In this document: positions 28,061-36,404 of the stretch, one piece after another
Numbering within the stretch: the first letter of the stretch is position 1
How the letters are laid out: each line of letters opens with the position of its first letter
Origin: Nocardiopsis sp. ATB16-24
GTDB lineage: Bacteria; Actinomycetota; Actinomycetes; Streptosporangiales; Streptosporangiaceae
Reading direction: 5' to 3'
Assembly (NCBI RefSeq): GCF_030271535.1
Contig: NZ_JASCXJ010000003.1
Coordinates: forward strand, 124,001-188,000
Length of the DNA stretch: 64,000 bases
Translations under genes and position numbers: made by a program
The notes under the pieces: model-generated
The model's input: the letters and a program-made list of their open reading frames with translations, nothing else
The model's database searches: none
What the model was told of the DNA's origin: nothing

Positions 28061-28137
28061 CGTCCGATCCGTCACCCCCGCAGTGGTCGGTCAGGGACCG
28101 AGCCGGTCCCTTCCCATGGACCCGAGGAAGGGGACTG

Positions 28138-29613
28138 ATGCGGCTTCCCACCATGTTCCGCTCGTTGTCGAACCGTAACTACCGGCTGTACGCCCTCGGG
28201 CAACTGCTGTCCAACCCGGGCACGTGGATGCAGCGCATCGCCCAGGACTGGCTGGTCCTCCAGCTCAGTGGCGGCAGTGGCATCGCGTTGGGCATGACCA
28301 CCGCCCTCCAGTTCCTGCCCATGCTCTTCTTCGGGCTGTGGGGCGGTGCGCTGGTCGACCGCCTGGACAAGCGCAGGCTGCTGACCTTCACCCAGAGCGC
28401 CATGGGCGTGTTGGCCGTGGGACTGGGGATCCTGGCCACGGCCGGGGCGGCGCAGGTGTGGCACGTGTACCTGTTCGCCTTCGGGCTCGGCATGATCACC
28501 GTGCTCGACAACCCCGCGCGCCAGGCCTTCGTTCCGGAGATGGTCGGACGCGACGACCTGTCCAACGCCATCGCGCTCAACAGCGCGAGCTTCCAGCTGG
28601 GCCGGGTCACCGGACCCGCCATCGCGGGGCTGCTCATCGCGGCCTTCGGCAGCGGTCCGGTCTTCCTCATCAACGGAGCCTCGTTCGGGTTCACCATCCT
28701 CGCCCTGACGATGATCCGCGTCGCGGAGCTCAACACCCCCGAGCGGGCACCGCGGGGCAAGGGACAGATCCGTGAGGGCCTGCGCTACATCGGCGGCAGA
28801 CGGGACCTCGTCCTCCTGCTGATCCTGGCCGCCTCCACCCAGTTCTTCGGAGCCAACAGCCAGAACCAGATCGCGCTGGTGGTCAACAACGTGTTCGAGA
28901 CCGGGGCCGACGCCTTCGGCGTGGCCGCGGCCTTCCTGGCCATCGGCGCGTTGGCGGGCGCCCTGTTGGCGGCCCGCCGCGAGCGCCCCCGACTCAGGCT
29001 CGTGCTCATCGGGTCGATGGTCTTCGGCGCCAGCCAGGTGGTCGCGGGTCTCATGCCCGGCTACGTGCCGTTCATCCTGGTCCTGGTGCCCATGGGCATG
29101 GCCTTCATGACCTACGTGACCACGCTCAACGCCACCTTCCAGCTCAGTGTGGACCCGCAGATGCGTGGTCGGGCCATGAGCATGTTCCTGCTGGTGTTCA
29201 TGGGCGTGGCACCCATCGGCGCACCGGTGGTGGGCATGCTCGCCGACACGTTCGGCCCACGGGTCAGCTTCGTGATCGGCGGAACGGTGACCATCCTGGT
29301 GGTCGCCGTCCTGTCCACCCTGCTCTTCCGGGAGAAGGGCGTGCGAGTGCGCGACCTTCTCCCCGCGAGAGGAAGGGCCGAGCGAAGGAGCACGACCGAA
29401 GAGACGGTCGACGAGGGCGAAGCGGTGCGTTCCGACGAGTCCCCGGCCACGGTCGCCTCGAAGGACCCCCGACCCCCGGAGACGGAGAACGAGTGCGAGC
29501 GGGCCCGGGTCCGACGTCATCCGAACGGCTCCGTCCAGGTCAGGATCGTGGCCGAGGAAGAGGACCCCCGCCCCTCGGAGAGAGCCGCCACCTCACGCCT
29601 GAGCCCCCGATGA
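28138..29613 (+). CDS. MFS exporter (EntS/TetV-type)
   Basis: A 491-residue major facilitator of the MFS_3 type: FRSLSNRNYRLYALGQLLSN at the start, LWGGALVDRLDKRRLL (motif A between helices 2 and 3), and DNPARQAFVPEMVGRDDLSN. Ten to twelve helices run to about residue 405. The last 85 residues are a charged, probably cytoplasmic tail (GRAERRSTTEETVDEGEAVR). It starts at ATG 28138 with GGAAGGGG. The substrate is unknown; relatives export siderophores or drugs. Confidence 0.88.
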   Translation: MRLPTMFRSLSNRNYRLYALGQLLSNPGTWMQRIAQDWLVLQLSGGSGIALGMTTALQFLPMLFFGLWGGALVDRLDKRRLLTFTQSAMGVLAVGLGILATAGAAQVWHVYLFAFGLGMITVLDNPARQAFVPEMVGRDDLSNAIALNSASFQLGRVTGPAIAGLLIAAFGSGPVFLINGASFGFTILALTMIRVAELNTPERAPRGKGQIREGLRYIGGRRDLVLLLILAASTQFFGANSQNQIALVVNNVFETGADAFGVAAAFLAIGALAGALLAARRERPRLRLVLIGSMVFGASQVVAGLMPGYVPFILVLVPMGMAFMTYVTTLNATFQLSVDPQMRGRAMSMFLLVFMGVAPIGAPVVGMLADTFGPRVSFVIGGTVTILVVAVLSTLLFREKGVRVRDLLPARGRAERRSTTEETVDEGEAVRSDESPATVASKDPRPPETENECERARVRRHPNGSVQVRIVAEEEDPRPSERAATSRLSPR

Positions 29614-29615
29614 GC

Positions 29616-29642
29616 GACGGTGGGGGCGACGCCCCCACCGTC
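29616..29642 (+). terminator. hairpin after the MFS gene
   Basis: A 12-bp perfect repeat (GACGGTGGGGGC and its complement) with a three-base loop begins three bases after the MFS stop. There is no T-run. Confidence 0.55.
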
Positions 29643-29680
29643 CTTCCCCCTGGGAGGCCGGGGAGGGGCAGGATGGAGAC

Positions 29681-30271
29681 ATGAGGCTCTTCGTCGCGCT
29701 GGAACCACCTCCCCACGTGAGGGAGTCGCTGCGTGCGGCCGTCACCCGGGGACGGAGGAACGATCCGGACCTGCGCTGGGCGGGACCCGACGAGTGGCAC
29801 CTCACCCTGGTCTTCCTCGGCCAGGTGGGCGAGGACCTGCTCCCGAGGATCACCGAGGCCCTGGGCCGTGAGGCCCGCGAGCATGGGCCCTTCCACCTCA
29901 CCGTCGACGGCTGGGGCACCTTTCCACGCGGCGGTCCCCGCTCCTCCGTGCTCTGGGCGGGACTCGCCGGGGACACCGAGACCCTCGGCGCCCTCGCCCA
30001 CGGGATGCGCGCGGCCTCGGCACGGGTCGGCGTGCCGGTGGAGGACCGCGCCTACGTACCGCACATCACGGTCGCACGCAGTCGCCCCGCACGCGACCTC
30101 GCCGACACCGTGCGCGCTCTGGGAACACCGCCCGAGCACGGGTGGCACGTGGACCGGGTACACCTGGTGGAGAGCCGTCCGGGGAGCCCGGACCGCTACC
30201 GAACCGTACGGACATGGGCATTAGGCTGGGAATCGGACATCATCTCGTCTTCGGAGTGGAACACGCCATGA
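29681..30271 (+). CDS. thpR: RNA 2',3'-cyclic phosphodiesterase
   Basis: A 196-residue 2H phosphoesterase of the LigT/ThpR family. MRLFVALEPPPHVRESL opens the fold. The two catalytic HxT motifs are EWHLTLVFLGQVG and YVPHITVARS. It hydrolyses 2',3'-cyclic phosphate ends of RNA to 2'-phosphates. The in vivo role is uncertain. The stop overlaps the start of a 32-residue membrane peptide gene (ATGA at 30268-30271). The sequence AGGATGGAGAC before the ATG acts as the ribosome site. Confidence 0.9.
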   Translation: MRLFVALEPPPHVRESLRAAVTRGRRNDPDLRWAGPDEWHLTLVFLGQVGEDLLPRITEALGREAREHGPFHLTVDGWGTFPRGGPRSSVLWAGLAGDTETLGALAHGMRAASARVGVPVEDRAYVPHITVARSRPARDLADTVRALGTPPEHGWHVDRVHLVESRPGSPDRYRTVRTWALGWESDIISSSEWNTP

Positions 30272-30366
30272 GCATGCTCACCAACAACCGCAAGCAGCGC
30301 TGGCTGCTGCCCGTGGTGCTGGGCTCCATCATGCTCATCGTGGTCCTGGGCGCGCTCCTGGGCTGA
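30268..30366 (+). CDS. 32-residue single-span membrane peptide
   Basis: The peptide starts MSMLTNNRKQRW and continues with a hydrophobic helix, LLPVVLGSIMLIVVLGALLG, giving a positively charged N-terminus and one membrane span. The ATG overlaps the thpR stop by four bases (ATGA), and GGAGTGG lies nine bases upstream, so translation is coupled to thpR. No family is recognised. Similar tiny membrane proteins occur at the ends of actinobacterial operons. Confidence 0.6.
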   Translation: MSMLTNNRKQRWLLPVVLGSIMLIVVLGALLG

Positions 30367-30421
30367 GCCCCGGCCCCCGGTGGGACGGGGACGAGGCACG
30401 GCAGGGAGGATCGGGCGCGAC

Positions 30422-31147
30422 TCAGGCCGCGGTGGAGGCCAGACTCACCGCGTGCGCGACCAGCGCCGCGTTGTCCCGCGCGTTCTCGCCGTCGGGCAGA
30501 CGCATGGTGTCCTCCAGCCCCATGCGGATGTCATGTCCCGACGACACCGCGGACTCCAGGATCGGCCAGGCCGTCGCGTCCGCCCCGTGCACCAGGCGGG
30601 GCTGCCGCACCCTCGCCCTGTCCAACAGGGACAGGATCGCCGTGGCGTTGCGCTCGGCGTCCTCCAACGCGACCTGGGTGGGCTCGACCAGGACCGCCGC
30701 CGCGTTCAGCTTGGTGGCCACCAGGATCCGTGCGGCCTCCACGGTCCACACCCCCGCCTCCACGGCGATACGACGGTCCTCCAACAGGTGCGCCAGATCC
30801 ACCGAACCCGCCTCGTGCAGGTTCACCGTCACCGAGTCCGGGAGGGCCGAGGCCGCCCACCTCTGCACGAGGTCATAGCGCCGCCAGGGGTCGGACTCCG
30901 CGGACAACGACGTGGTCAGGGACACCGGCACCGACGGGCCCTCCGCGCGCAGCTTCTCCATGAGGGGGGCGACCACCTGCGGTTCCAGGGACTCGGCGCC
31001 GTCGGAATCACGCGGGTGGACGTGGATCTCGGTGGCTCCCGCGGCCACCACCGCGTGGGCGTCCGTCACCAGCTGGTCCACGGACACGGGCAGGGCGGGG
31101 TGCGCCTCGGGACGGCGGTCTCCGTTCAGACAGGCGACGATCCTCAT
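30422..31147 (-). CDS. BKACE-family enzyme (3-keto-5-aminohexanoate cleavage-like)
   Basis: A 241-residue TIM-barrel protein of the beta-keto acid cleavage family. IHVHPRDSDGAESLEP contains the zinc-binding His-x-His, and IRMGLEDTMRLPDGENARDN the conserved Glu near the active site. The family condenses a beta-keto acid with acetyl-CoA to give a CoA ester and acetoacetate. The substrate varies and is unknown here. The protein is shorter than most members (about 275-310 residues), mainly in the N-terminal half. The ATG at 31147 has TAAGGAGGG. A palindrome at 31159-31174 overlaps the ribosome-site region. Confidence 0.85.
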   Translation of the reverse strand: MRIVACLNGDRRPEAHPALPVSVDQLVTDAHAVVAAGATEIHVHPRDSDGAESLEPQVVAPLMEKLRAEGPSVPVSLTTSLSAESDPWRRYDLVQRWAASALPDSVTVNLHEAGSVDLAHLLEDRRIAVEAGVWTVEAARILVATKLNAAAVLVEPTQVALEDAERNATAILSLLDRARVRQPRLVHGADATAWPILESAVSSGHDIRMGLEDTMRLPDGENARDNAALVAHAVSLASTAA

Positions 31148-31158
31148 GAAGGCCCTCC

Positions 31159-31174
31159 TTACGGTATTCCGTAA
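31159..31174. promoter_or_regulatory. palindromic operator candidate in the BKACE/propeller intergenic region
   Basis: TTACGGTATTCCGTAA is a 16-bp palindrome with a single non-pairing central pair. It abuts the Shine-Dalgarno of the BKACE gene and lies between divergent genes. Its length and symmetry suit a TetR- or GntR-type regulator. No such regulator is encoded nearby. Confidence 0.5.
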
Positions 31175-31238
31175 GCCCCATGTGCCCGTTACTACCCGGA
31201 TACAAGCCATCCGAGCGCTTCCCTGGCAGGATGTGGGC

Positions 31239-32297
31239 ATGAGAACTCCTCTCGCCGCTGCCGCCGCCGTGCTCTGCGCGCTCCTCCCCGCGGCTCCCGC
31301 GCAGGCCTCTCCCGAGGAGTCGGGCGAGTCCGGTGGTCTCGACCACCCGCGAGGAGGAAAGGGGCCGGAGGGCTCGGAGGTGGCCTTCGAGTTCCAGGAT
31401 CCACGCATCTCAGAGTCCAGTGGAATCGCGCCCTCCCTCCGCCACGAGGGCGTGTGGTGGACGCACAACGACAGTGGTGACCATCCCAGCGAGGTGTACG
31501 CGGTCGACGAGGAGGGACGAACGCTCGCCACCCTCTCCCTCCCCCTGGAGCGGCGCGACTGGGAGGCGATCTCCGTCGCCGAGGCGCCCGACGGGACTCC
31601 GTCGGTCTTCGTGGGCGACATCGGCGACAACTTCGGAGGGAGCTGGCCCCATGTGCGGGTGTACCGGTTCGCGGAGCCCGCGACGCTCGTCGACGCGGTG
31701 GTCGAACCCGTGACGTTCACCCTCGTCTACGAGGACGGCGGGCGTGACGCGGAGTCGATGATGATCGACCCCCGCGACGGACGGCTGTACGTGGTCTCCA
31801 AGGAGTTCGCCGGCGGGCTGTACGCGGCGCCGCAGACCTTGGATCCGGAGGCCGAGAACACGTTGGAGCGCATCGACTCGGCGCCGCTCTTCGCCACCGA
31901 CGCCGCCTTCGCGCCGGACGGCACGCGTTACGCGATCCGCACCTACTGGGGTGTCACCGTCCATGACTCCACCGACGGCGTCCCCGGCCCCACGCTCGGC
32001 TCCTTCGACCTTCCCGAGTCCGATCAGGGCGAATCGATCGCCTTCACCCCCGACGGCACCGCGCTCATGGCCGGGACCGAGGGAGTGAACGCGCCGGTCT
32101 GGCGGGTCCCCCTGGAGGAGCGGTATCTGGACGAGGGGAAGAAGGTGGAGCTCGTCTCCGAGGAGGAACCGTCCGAGGAGAAGGAGGCGGACACGGGCGA
32201 GTCCGAAGCCGCGAACGCGCTGCCCCTCATCGCGGGCGGTGCCCTGGTGGCCGCGCTCGTCATCACCGGGATCGTCCTCCTGGCCCGCCGGGGCTGA
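31239..32297 (+). CDS. secreted propeller-like protein with C-terminal membrane anchor
   Basis: A 352-residue protein. The signal peptide MRTPLAAAAAVLCALLPAAP ends near AQA/SP. The mature part reads ISESSGIAPSLRHEGVWWTH, NDSGDHPSEVYAVDEEGRTL and DWEAISVAEAPDGTPSVFVG, with several repeated PDG turns as in beta-propellers. A Glu/Ser linker (VSEEEPSEEKEADTGESEA) precedes a C-terminal helix, LIAGGALVAALVITGIVLL, and a basic end (ARRG). It is probably tethered to the outer face of the membrane. The function is unknown. It marks the last core-like gene before the accessory island. Confidence 0.7.
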   Translation: MRTPLAAAAAVLCALLPAAPAQASPEESGESGGLDHPRGGKGPEGSEVAFEFQDPRISESSGIAPSLRHEGVWWTHNDSGDHPSEVYAVDEEGRTLATLSLPLERRDWEAISVAEAPDGTPSVFVGDIGDNFGGSWPHVRVYRFAEPATLVDAVVEPVTFTLVYEDGGRDAESMMIDPRDGRLYVVSKEFAGGLYAAPQTLDPEAENTLERIDSAPLFATDAAFAPDGTRYAIRTYWGVTVHDSTDGVPGPTLGSFDLPESDQGESIAFTPDGTALMAGTEGVNAPVWRVPLEERYLDEGKKVELVSEEEPSEEKEADTGESEAANALPLIAGGALVAALVITGIVLLARRG

Positions 32298-32395
32298 ATG
32301 GGATATGCCTCGACCTGCTCGGATGAGGAGGTTTTCGGAGCCGATCGGAAGAGCGTTGGCGTGAAGTAGCGGGATTTCGGCCGCGCGGGTATCCG

Positions 32396-32702
32396 ATGAA
32401 CGGTGAGACGTTGCTCGATACGGCTCAGAGAGAACGGCTCGACTCATCGAGAATCGGTATGACATCCCAGGCCGGCTTCTACGAGATCGACGGGATCCGG
32501 TGCTTCCGCTGTGAGGACCTGGAGAGGGTGTCGGAGGCGATATCGGCCGCGTGTGGCGTCCACCTCTTCTACGGGCGGTTCGACGTGGCGGTCGGTGTGT
32601 GTGCTGTGCTCGGACGAGCTCGAAGACCATGCTTCGCGTGCGCTCCAGAACACCGTGTCGGGTTCGGGCAGGCGCCGGACCGGCGGAAGAATGCGCCCCT
32701 GA
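32396..32702 (+). pseudogene. frameshifted small gene with two CxxC motifs
   Basis: The frame from ATG 32396 (or 32460) encodes MTSQAGFYEIDGIRCFRCED, then HLFYGRFDVAV. At the (GT)n run near 32597-32604, good codon bias passes to another frame that reads CVLCSDELEDHASRALQNTV and ends at 32702. Joining the frames gives a short protein with paired CxxC motifs (CFRC and CVLC), as in a zinc ribbon. In the original frame the gene would continue to 32731 with poor codon bias. The break is either a genuine indel in a dinucleotide run or a sequencing error. No family is recognised. It is the first gene of the island. Confidence 0.45.
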
Positions 32703-32837
32703 ACAGGGAAGAGAATGTTCTGTCCCGGTGAGAACCAAAACCCCGATGACAGCAGTCTCATAGAGCATAAAGCCGTCTATCCGAACTGGGATGGTCGTCA
32801 GGTACTCGGCATTCTCTGGAAGGTCCCCGTCACCGTA

Positions 32838-32864
32838 TTGAACCTTAGGTACCGCGTGTAGCCT
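32838..32864 (+). promoter_or_regulatory. possible promoter of the EspI-like gene
   Basis: TTGAAC (32838-32843) and TAGCCT (32859-32864) are separated by 15 bases, ahead of AAAGGAAG and the ATG at 32887. The spacing is slightly short for the main sigma factor. Confidence 0.35.
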
Positions 32865-32886
32865 TGTTCCCGCAAAGGAAGATCTC

Positions 32887-34875
32887 ATGAGAACAGACCA
32901 CAAACAAGTGCCGGGTTTTCCAAAGGTCCTCGCCAAGGTAGCGGAAGACGGAACGGCCACGGTGACCATCAACGGTGTCGAACACCCGATCACCGGGGAC
33001 GGTCCGTCGGACACCCGGTCAGCGGTCATCGGCTTCATCGCCGGCACGGCCGAGAGGCTGGGCCGGCCGGTGCGGGTCCGAACAGTGGACGCCATGGGCG
33101 AGTGGCACCTGATCGTCTACCAGGACGGCCTGGTGGAGAGCGACACGTCAGTGGAGCCGCCCAAGGCGAAGAGCAAGAAGACCCCGGCGAAGTCACGGAG
33201 TAACAAGCCGAAGAGGTCGGTCATCAGGTGGTTCGGGGGAGCCGCGAAGTCCGTGTCCTCCACCGGAGAGGACGAGGGCACGCCCCAGCCGCGGCCCCCG
33301 GCTTCGGCACGGACGGTTCCCGTGCCGTCGGAGCCGGCCCCTCGCATGGAGGGAAGGCCTGCCCCGACGAAGATCCCGGAGGATGCCTCTTCACGTGGGG
33401 AGGACCGGGCGGCGCCCGCGACGACAGGTCGGCAAGGGGAGAGGCCTCTCCGTGAGGCGGATCGAGTCATCCGGACACCGTCGGCGGTCGCGGCCCCAGG
33501 GCCCGGCCGGGGAAACGGGGAGTCGGACGGTGACGTGCTCCCCCCGAAGTCGGGACTCGGACCAGTCGGCACCGCCGGGGACGTTCCTCCCGAGGGTCGG
33601 GGAGAGGTGGAGGGGCCGCCGGTCAGCCGATTCGCACGGCGGCAGTCGGTGCCGGAGAATCCGCCTCCGGGGCGGCTTGGACCCGGAAGCGGGCATGGGG
33701 TGTCCGTCCAAGAGGGAACGACTCCTCCGTCCCCCGCCGATGTGACGGTTCCTGAAGGGCGGGGGCCCGGGACGGGTGGCCGGCCCTCCTCCACTTCTTC
33801 GGGGAACATCCCCTCTCCCTCGGCCAAGGAGCCCGCCGGAACCCCCACCGGGCACCCGAACGAAGAAAAGCCGGAGCCCATGCTGAGGCCGACCGAGGCC
33901 GCTGACGCCTGGAAGGCCGCGATCCAGGAGAACAACCAAAGGCATGACCCGACAGGAGCCCACGCGGCCATCACACTCGTGGCCTCCCCGGTATCGGTCA
34001 CCGGACCGTCTCGGAGGGGGGAGTCCAAGGTCAGTGTGTTCCGCCGCCTGGTACCGGGGGGCTCCGGTTCGAACGATGTCGGGGAAGCGGAATTCTCCTC
34101 CAGGATCCAGGCGATGATTCCGACACATCGGCGAATAGCGGTGCTCAGCCTCAAGGGCGGGGTGGGTAAGACCACCACGGCCGTGCTCCTCGGCTCGGTG
34201 CTCGCCTCCGAGCGGGAGAGCCGGGTGATCGCCGTCGACGCGAACCCGGACCGCGGAACGTTGCGGGACCGACTCGTGCTCCAGAGCGATCTCACGTTGC
34301 GGGACCTGGCCGACAGTGCCGCGAGCATCGATCGTTACACACAGTTGCGCCAGTACGTCTCCGTGAACGAATCCCGCTTGCACGTCCTGACCGGTTCCGA
34401 TACCCCGACGAGTCCCATCGGGGCGGAGGCCGACGGCTACAAAGCGGTGGCGGGACTGCTGGAGCAGTACTACGACATCGCTCTCACCGACTGTGGGACG
34501 GGCTTGAACCTACCTGGGATGGAAAGCGTGCTGTCTTTGACAGACCAGGTGATCATCGTGCTCGAACCCGCTCTCGACGCTGCCCGGTCCGCTCACTCGA
34601 CGCTGTCCTGGCTGTCACAGAACGGATACCGGCATCTGGCGGACAAGGCGATCGTCGTGGTCTCCCGAGTCGACCGTAAGAGCGCGGGCGACAAGGAGAT
34701 CGCCGAACTGGAGGCCCAGTTCGGCGATCGTGCCGGAGGCGTGGTGCGCGTTCCCTTTGACGAGCATCTGGCGAAGGGTGGGGTCGTGCGTCTCGAAAAA
34801 CTCCGAGAAAGAACCCGGTCGTCCTACCGGAAGCTGGCACTGCTCAGCGTCGAAGGGTTGGCCCGGTTGGGTTGA
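32887..34875 (+). CDS. EspI/MinD-like ATPase with long disordered linker
   Basis: A 662-residue protein. Residues 1-80 form a small folded domain (VAEDGTATVTINGVEHPITG). About 90-345 is disordered and rich in Pro, Gly, Ser and Glu. The C-terminal 260 residues are a ParA/MinD-type P-loop ATPase: IAVLSLKGGVGKTTTAVLLG (deviant Walker A with the signature lysine), VIAVDANPDRGTLRDR, and ALTDCGTGLNLPGMESVL. The layout, a disordered N-terminal half plus MinD-like ATPase, is that of EspI, a component of mycobacterial type VII loci. No type VII genes (EccC, WXG100) are present. Here it adjoins a type IV secretion operon and may position or regulate that machine. AAAGGAAG lies before the ATG. Confidence 0.75.
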   Translation: MRTDHKQVPGFPKVLAKVAEDGTATVTINGVEHPITGDGPSDTRSAVIGFIAGTAERLGRPVRVRTVDAMGEWHLIVYQDGLVESDTSVEPPKAKSKKTPAKSRSNKPKRSVIRWFGGAAKSVSSTGEDEGTPQPRPPASARTVPVPSEPAPRMEGRPAPTKIPEDASSRGEDRAAPATTGRQGERPLREADRVIRTPSAVAAPGPGRGNGESDGDVLPPKSGLGPVGTAGDVPPEGRGEVEGPPVSRFARRQSVPENPPPGRLGPGSGHGVSVQEGTTPPSPADVTVPEGRGPGTGGRPSSTSSGNIPSPSAKEPAGTPTGHPNEEKPEPMLRPTEAADAWKAAIQENNQRHDPTGAHAAITLVASPVSVTGPSRRGESKVSVFRRLVPGGSGSNDVGEAEFSSRIQAMIPTHRRIAVLSLKGGVGKTTTAVLLGSVLASERESRVIAVDANPDRGTLRDRLVLQSDLTLRDLADSAASIDRYTQLRQYVSVNESRLHVLTGSDTPTSPIGAEADGYKAVAGLLEQYYDIALTDCGTGLNLPGMESVLSLTDQVIIVLEPALDAARSAHSTLSWLSQNGYRHLADKAIVVVSRVDRKSAGDKEIAELEAQFGDRAGGVVRVPFDEHLAKGGVVRLEKLRERTRSSYRKLALLSVEGLARLG

Positions 34876-34949
34876 CGCTCGAATCCGTGTCCCGGTCGCG
34901 CAGAGTCCTGCCCCCTCAGGGCTCCCCCCGGCAAACTGACAGGTGACGT

Positions 34950-36350
34950 ATGTATATCGAACAGCAGAATGACGGTGTCGACCAGTTCGTTCTCCAGGCG
35001 TTGCACGCGGGAATGAGCCTTGGGCGGAACCTGGGTTCCGCGGCCGGCCGAAACTTCATGAACCAGATCTACGCCCCTGAGCATGGCGGAAATGGTCCGA
35101 TGCCTTCGCCGCGCGGAGGAAGAAGAGAGGCACGACGGCATCTGCGGCAGGCTCGAAGGAACATGAGAGGTGTCGGCCGGGACGGATGGTGGCAGGACGC
35201 CAGTCCGGCAAAGGTCGCCCACGCCGCCGCGAACCTTCGTGAGCACCGAGGGAGGAGCCTTCTGGCCCGCTTCCTCTACTGGCGTCTGAAACGCCAGTGC
35301 GACAAGCGCTTCGGCGTCGACCTGGACCGCACTTTCGACACCTTCGGCCCGCAGGCTCCGAACAGGGAACAGGCGATCCAGCGTCTGGACCACGGGATCC
35401 AGAATCTCAGGGGACAGAACTCCCAGGAGGCTCAGGCGATCTCCCAGCTCCAGGACCAACGCGCGCAGATGTCGCTGAACCAGGACTTCAGAAACCAGCA
35501 GTTCGTGCTGGTGCCGGTTCCCGTCCAGGTGTTCAACCCCTGGCTGGACCCTGCCCTGGTGCACTCGGTCAGGGACAGGATCCCTCAGCAGTCTCAGGAG
35601 GAACAGCGGGTGGAGGACGCTGAGGTGGGGGAGCCTGAAGCCGAGGTGGAGGGTTCTGAGGTGGAGGGTTCTGAGGCTGAGGCGGAGGACGCTGAGGTGG
35701 GGGAGCCTGAAGCCGAGGTGGAGGGTTCTGAGGTGGAGGGTTCTGAGGCTGAGGCGGAGGACGCTGAGGTGGGGGAGCCTGAAGCCGAGGTCGAGGGTTC
35801 TGAGGTCGAGGGTGCTGAGGTCGAGGGCTCTGAGGTGAAGGGCTCTGAGGTGGGGGAGCCTGAAGCCGAGGCGGAGGGTGCTGAGGTGGAGGGTTCTGAG
35901 GCTGAGGCGGAGGACGCTGAGGTGGAGGAGCCTGAAGCCGAGGTCGAGGGTGCTGAGGTCGAGGGCTCTGAGGTGAAGGGCTCTGAGGTGGGGGAGCCTG
36001 AAGCCGAGGCGGAGGGTGCTGAGGTCGAGGATGCCGGTTCTGAGGCGGAGGGTTCTGAGGTCGAGGGTCCCGAACAGGAGCAAGGGGAACAGCAGGTAGG
36101 GGAGACCGCGGCTTCTCCTGATGCCGGAACGCCGACACCGACACAGGAAAAGGAAGGTGCCAGCACGGAACGGCCCGGACCCCCGGAGGGGAAGAACGAT
36201 GCTGGCACTCTGCTCACGATGGGAGCCCGTGGTGGGGATCCGACACGTGGCGGAAGCGGTGCCGCGAACGGGAGCCCGCCGCGTTCGAGTCATCTGAACA
36301 CAGGGCGTGAGAGGCTCGCCGGAAAGAGCGAGGGCATCGGCGGTAGGTGA
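34950..36350 (+). CDS. island protein with acidic tandem repeats
   Basis: A 466-residue protein. The N-terminal 215 residues are basic and helical (QALHAGMSLGRNLGSAAGRN, REARRHLRQARRNMRGVG, LARFLYWRLKRQCDKRF), followed by a Gln-rich helix and VLVPVPVQVFNPWLDP. Residues about 223-375 are extremely acidic repeats, DAEVGEPEAEVEGSEVEG and variants, with a 24-residue period. The C-terminus is disordered and rich in Gly, Thr and Pro. No domain is recognised. It lies 74 bases after the EspI-like gene, presumably in one transcript, and ends at a very strong hairpin. The charge segregation suggests a scaffold, or a substrate or adaptor of the neighbouring secretion system. Confidence 0.7.
   Translation: MYIEQQNDGVDQFVLQALHAGMSLGRNLGSAAGRNFMNQIYAPEHGGNGPMPSPRGGRREARRHLRQARRNMRGVGRDGWWQDASPAKVAHAAANLREHRGRSLLARFLYWRLKRQCDKRFGVDLDRTFDTFGPQAPNREQAIQRLDHGIQNLRGQNSQEAQAISQLQDQRAQMSLNQDFRNQQFVLVPVPVQVFNPWLDPALVHSVRDRIPQQSQEEQRVEDAEVGEPEAEVEGSEVEGSEAEAEDAEVGEPEAEVEGSEVEGSEAEAEDAEVGEPEAEVEGSEVEGAEVEGSEVKGSEVGEPEAEAEGAEVEGSEAEAEDAEVEEPEAEVEGAEVEGSEVKGSEVGEPEAEAEGAEVEDAGSEAEGSEVEGPEQEQGEQQVGETAASPDAGTPTPTQEKEGASTERPGPPEGKNDAGTLLTMGARGGDPTRGGSGAANGSPPRSSHLNTGRERLAGKSEGIGGR
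35616..36075 (+). repeat. 72-bp tandem repeats encoding acidic 24-mers
   Basis: Nearly identical units start at 35616, 35688 and 35760 (exact 72-base period). They are followed by degenerate units and a second, longer duplication offset by 138 bases (35802 and 35940). All preserve the reading frame. The near-identity at DNA level points to recent expansion, so copy number may vary between strains. Confidence 0.9.
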
Positions 36351-36362
36351 AACGCGACCTCT

Positions 36363-36401
36363 GGCGCCTGGGGTGGGGACCGCGTCCCCACCCCAGGCGC
36401 C
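36363..36401. terminator. perfect 18-bp hairpin between convergent operons
   Basis: Arms 36363-36380 (GGCGCCTGGGGTGGGGAC) and 36384-36401 pair perfectly across a three-base CGC loop. The hairpin separates the plus-strand pair (ending 36350) from the minus-strand secretion operon (ending 36405), and can end transcription from both sides. Confidence 0.85.
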
Positions 36402-36404
36402 CGC

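Noticed and set aside
32444-33095. Minus-strand frames over the start of the island
   Set aside because: They have mixed codon bias, no start signals and run across the start of the EspI-like gene on the other strand.
35616-36075. Possible CRISPR array because of regular repeats
   Set aside because: Units are contiguous 72-base tandem repeats without spacers and keep a protein reading frame.
34824-36293. Minus-strand 489-codon frame rich in Leu, Arg, Ser and Thr repeats
   Set aside because: It is the antisense of the acidic tandem repeats (GAG reads as CTC). It has no ribosome site, and the plus-strand frame has the expected composition and context.
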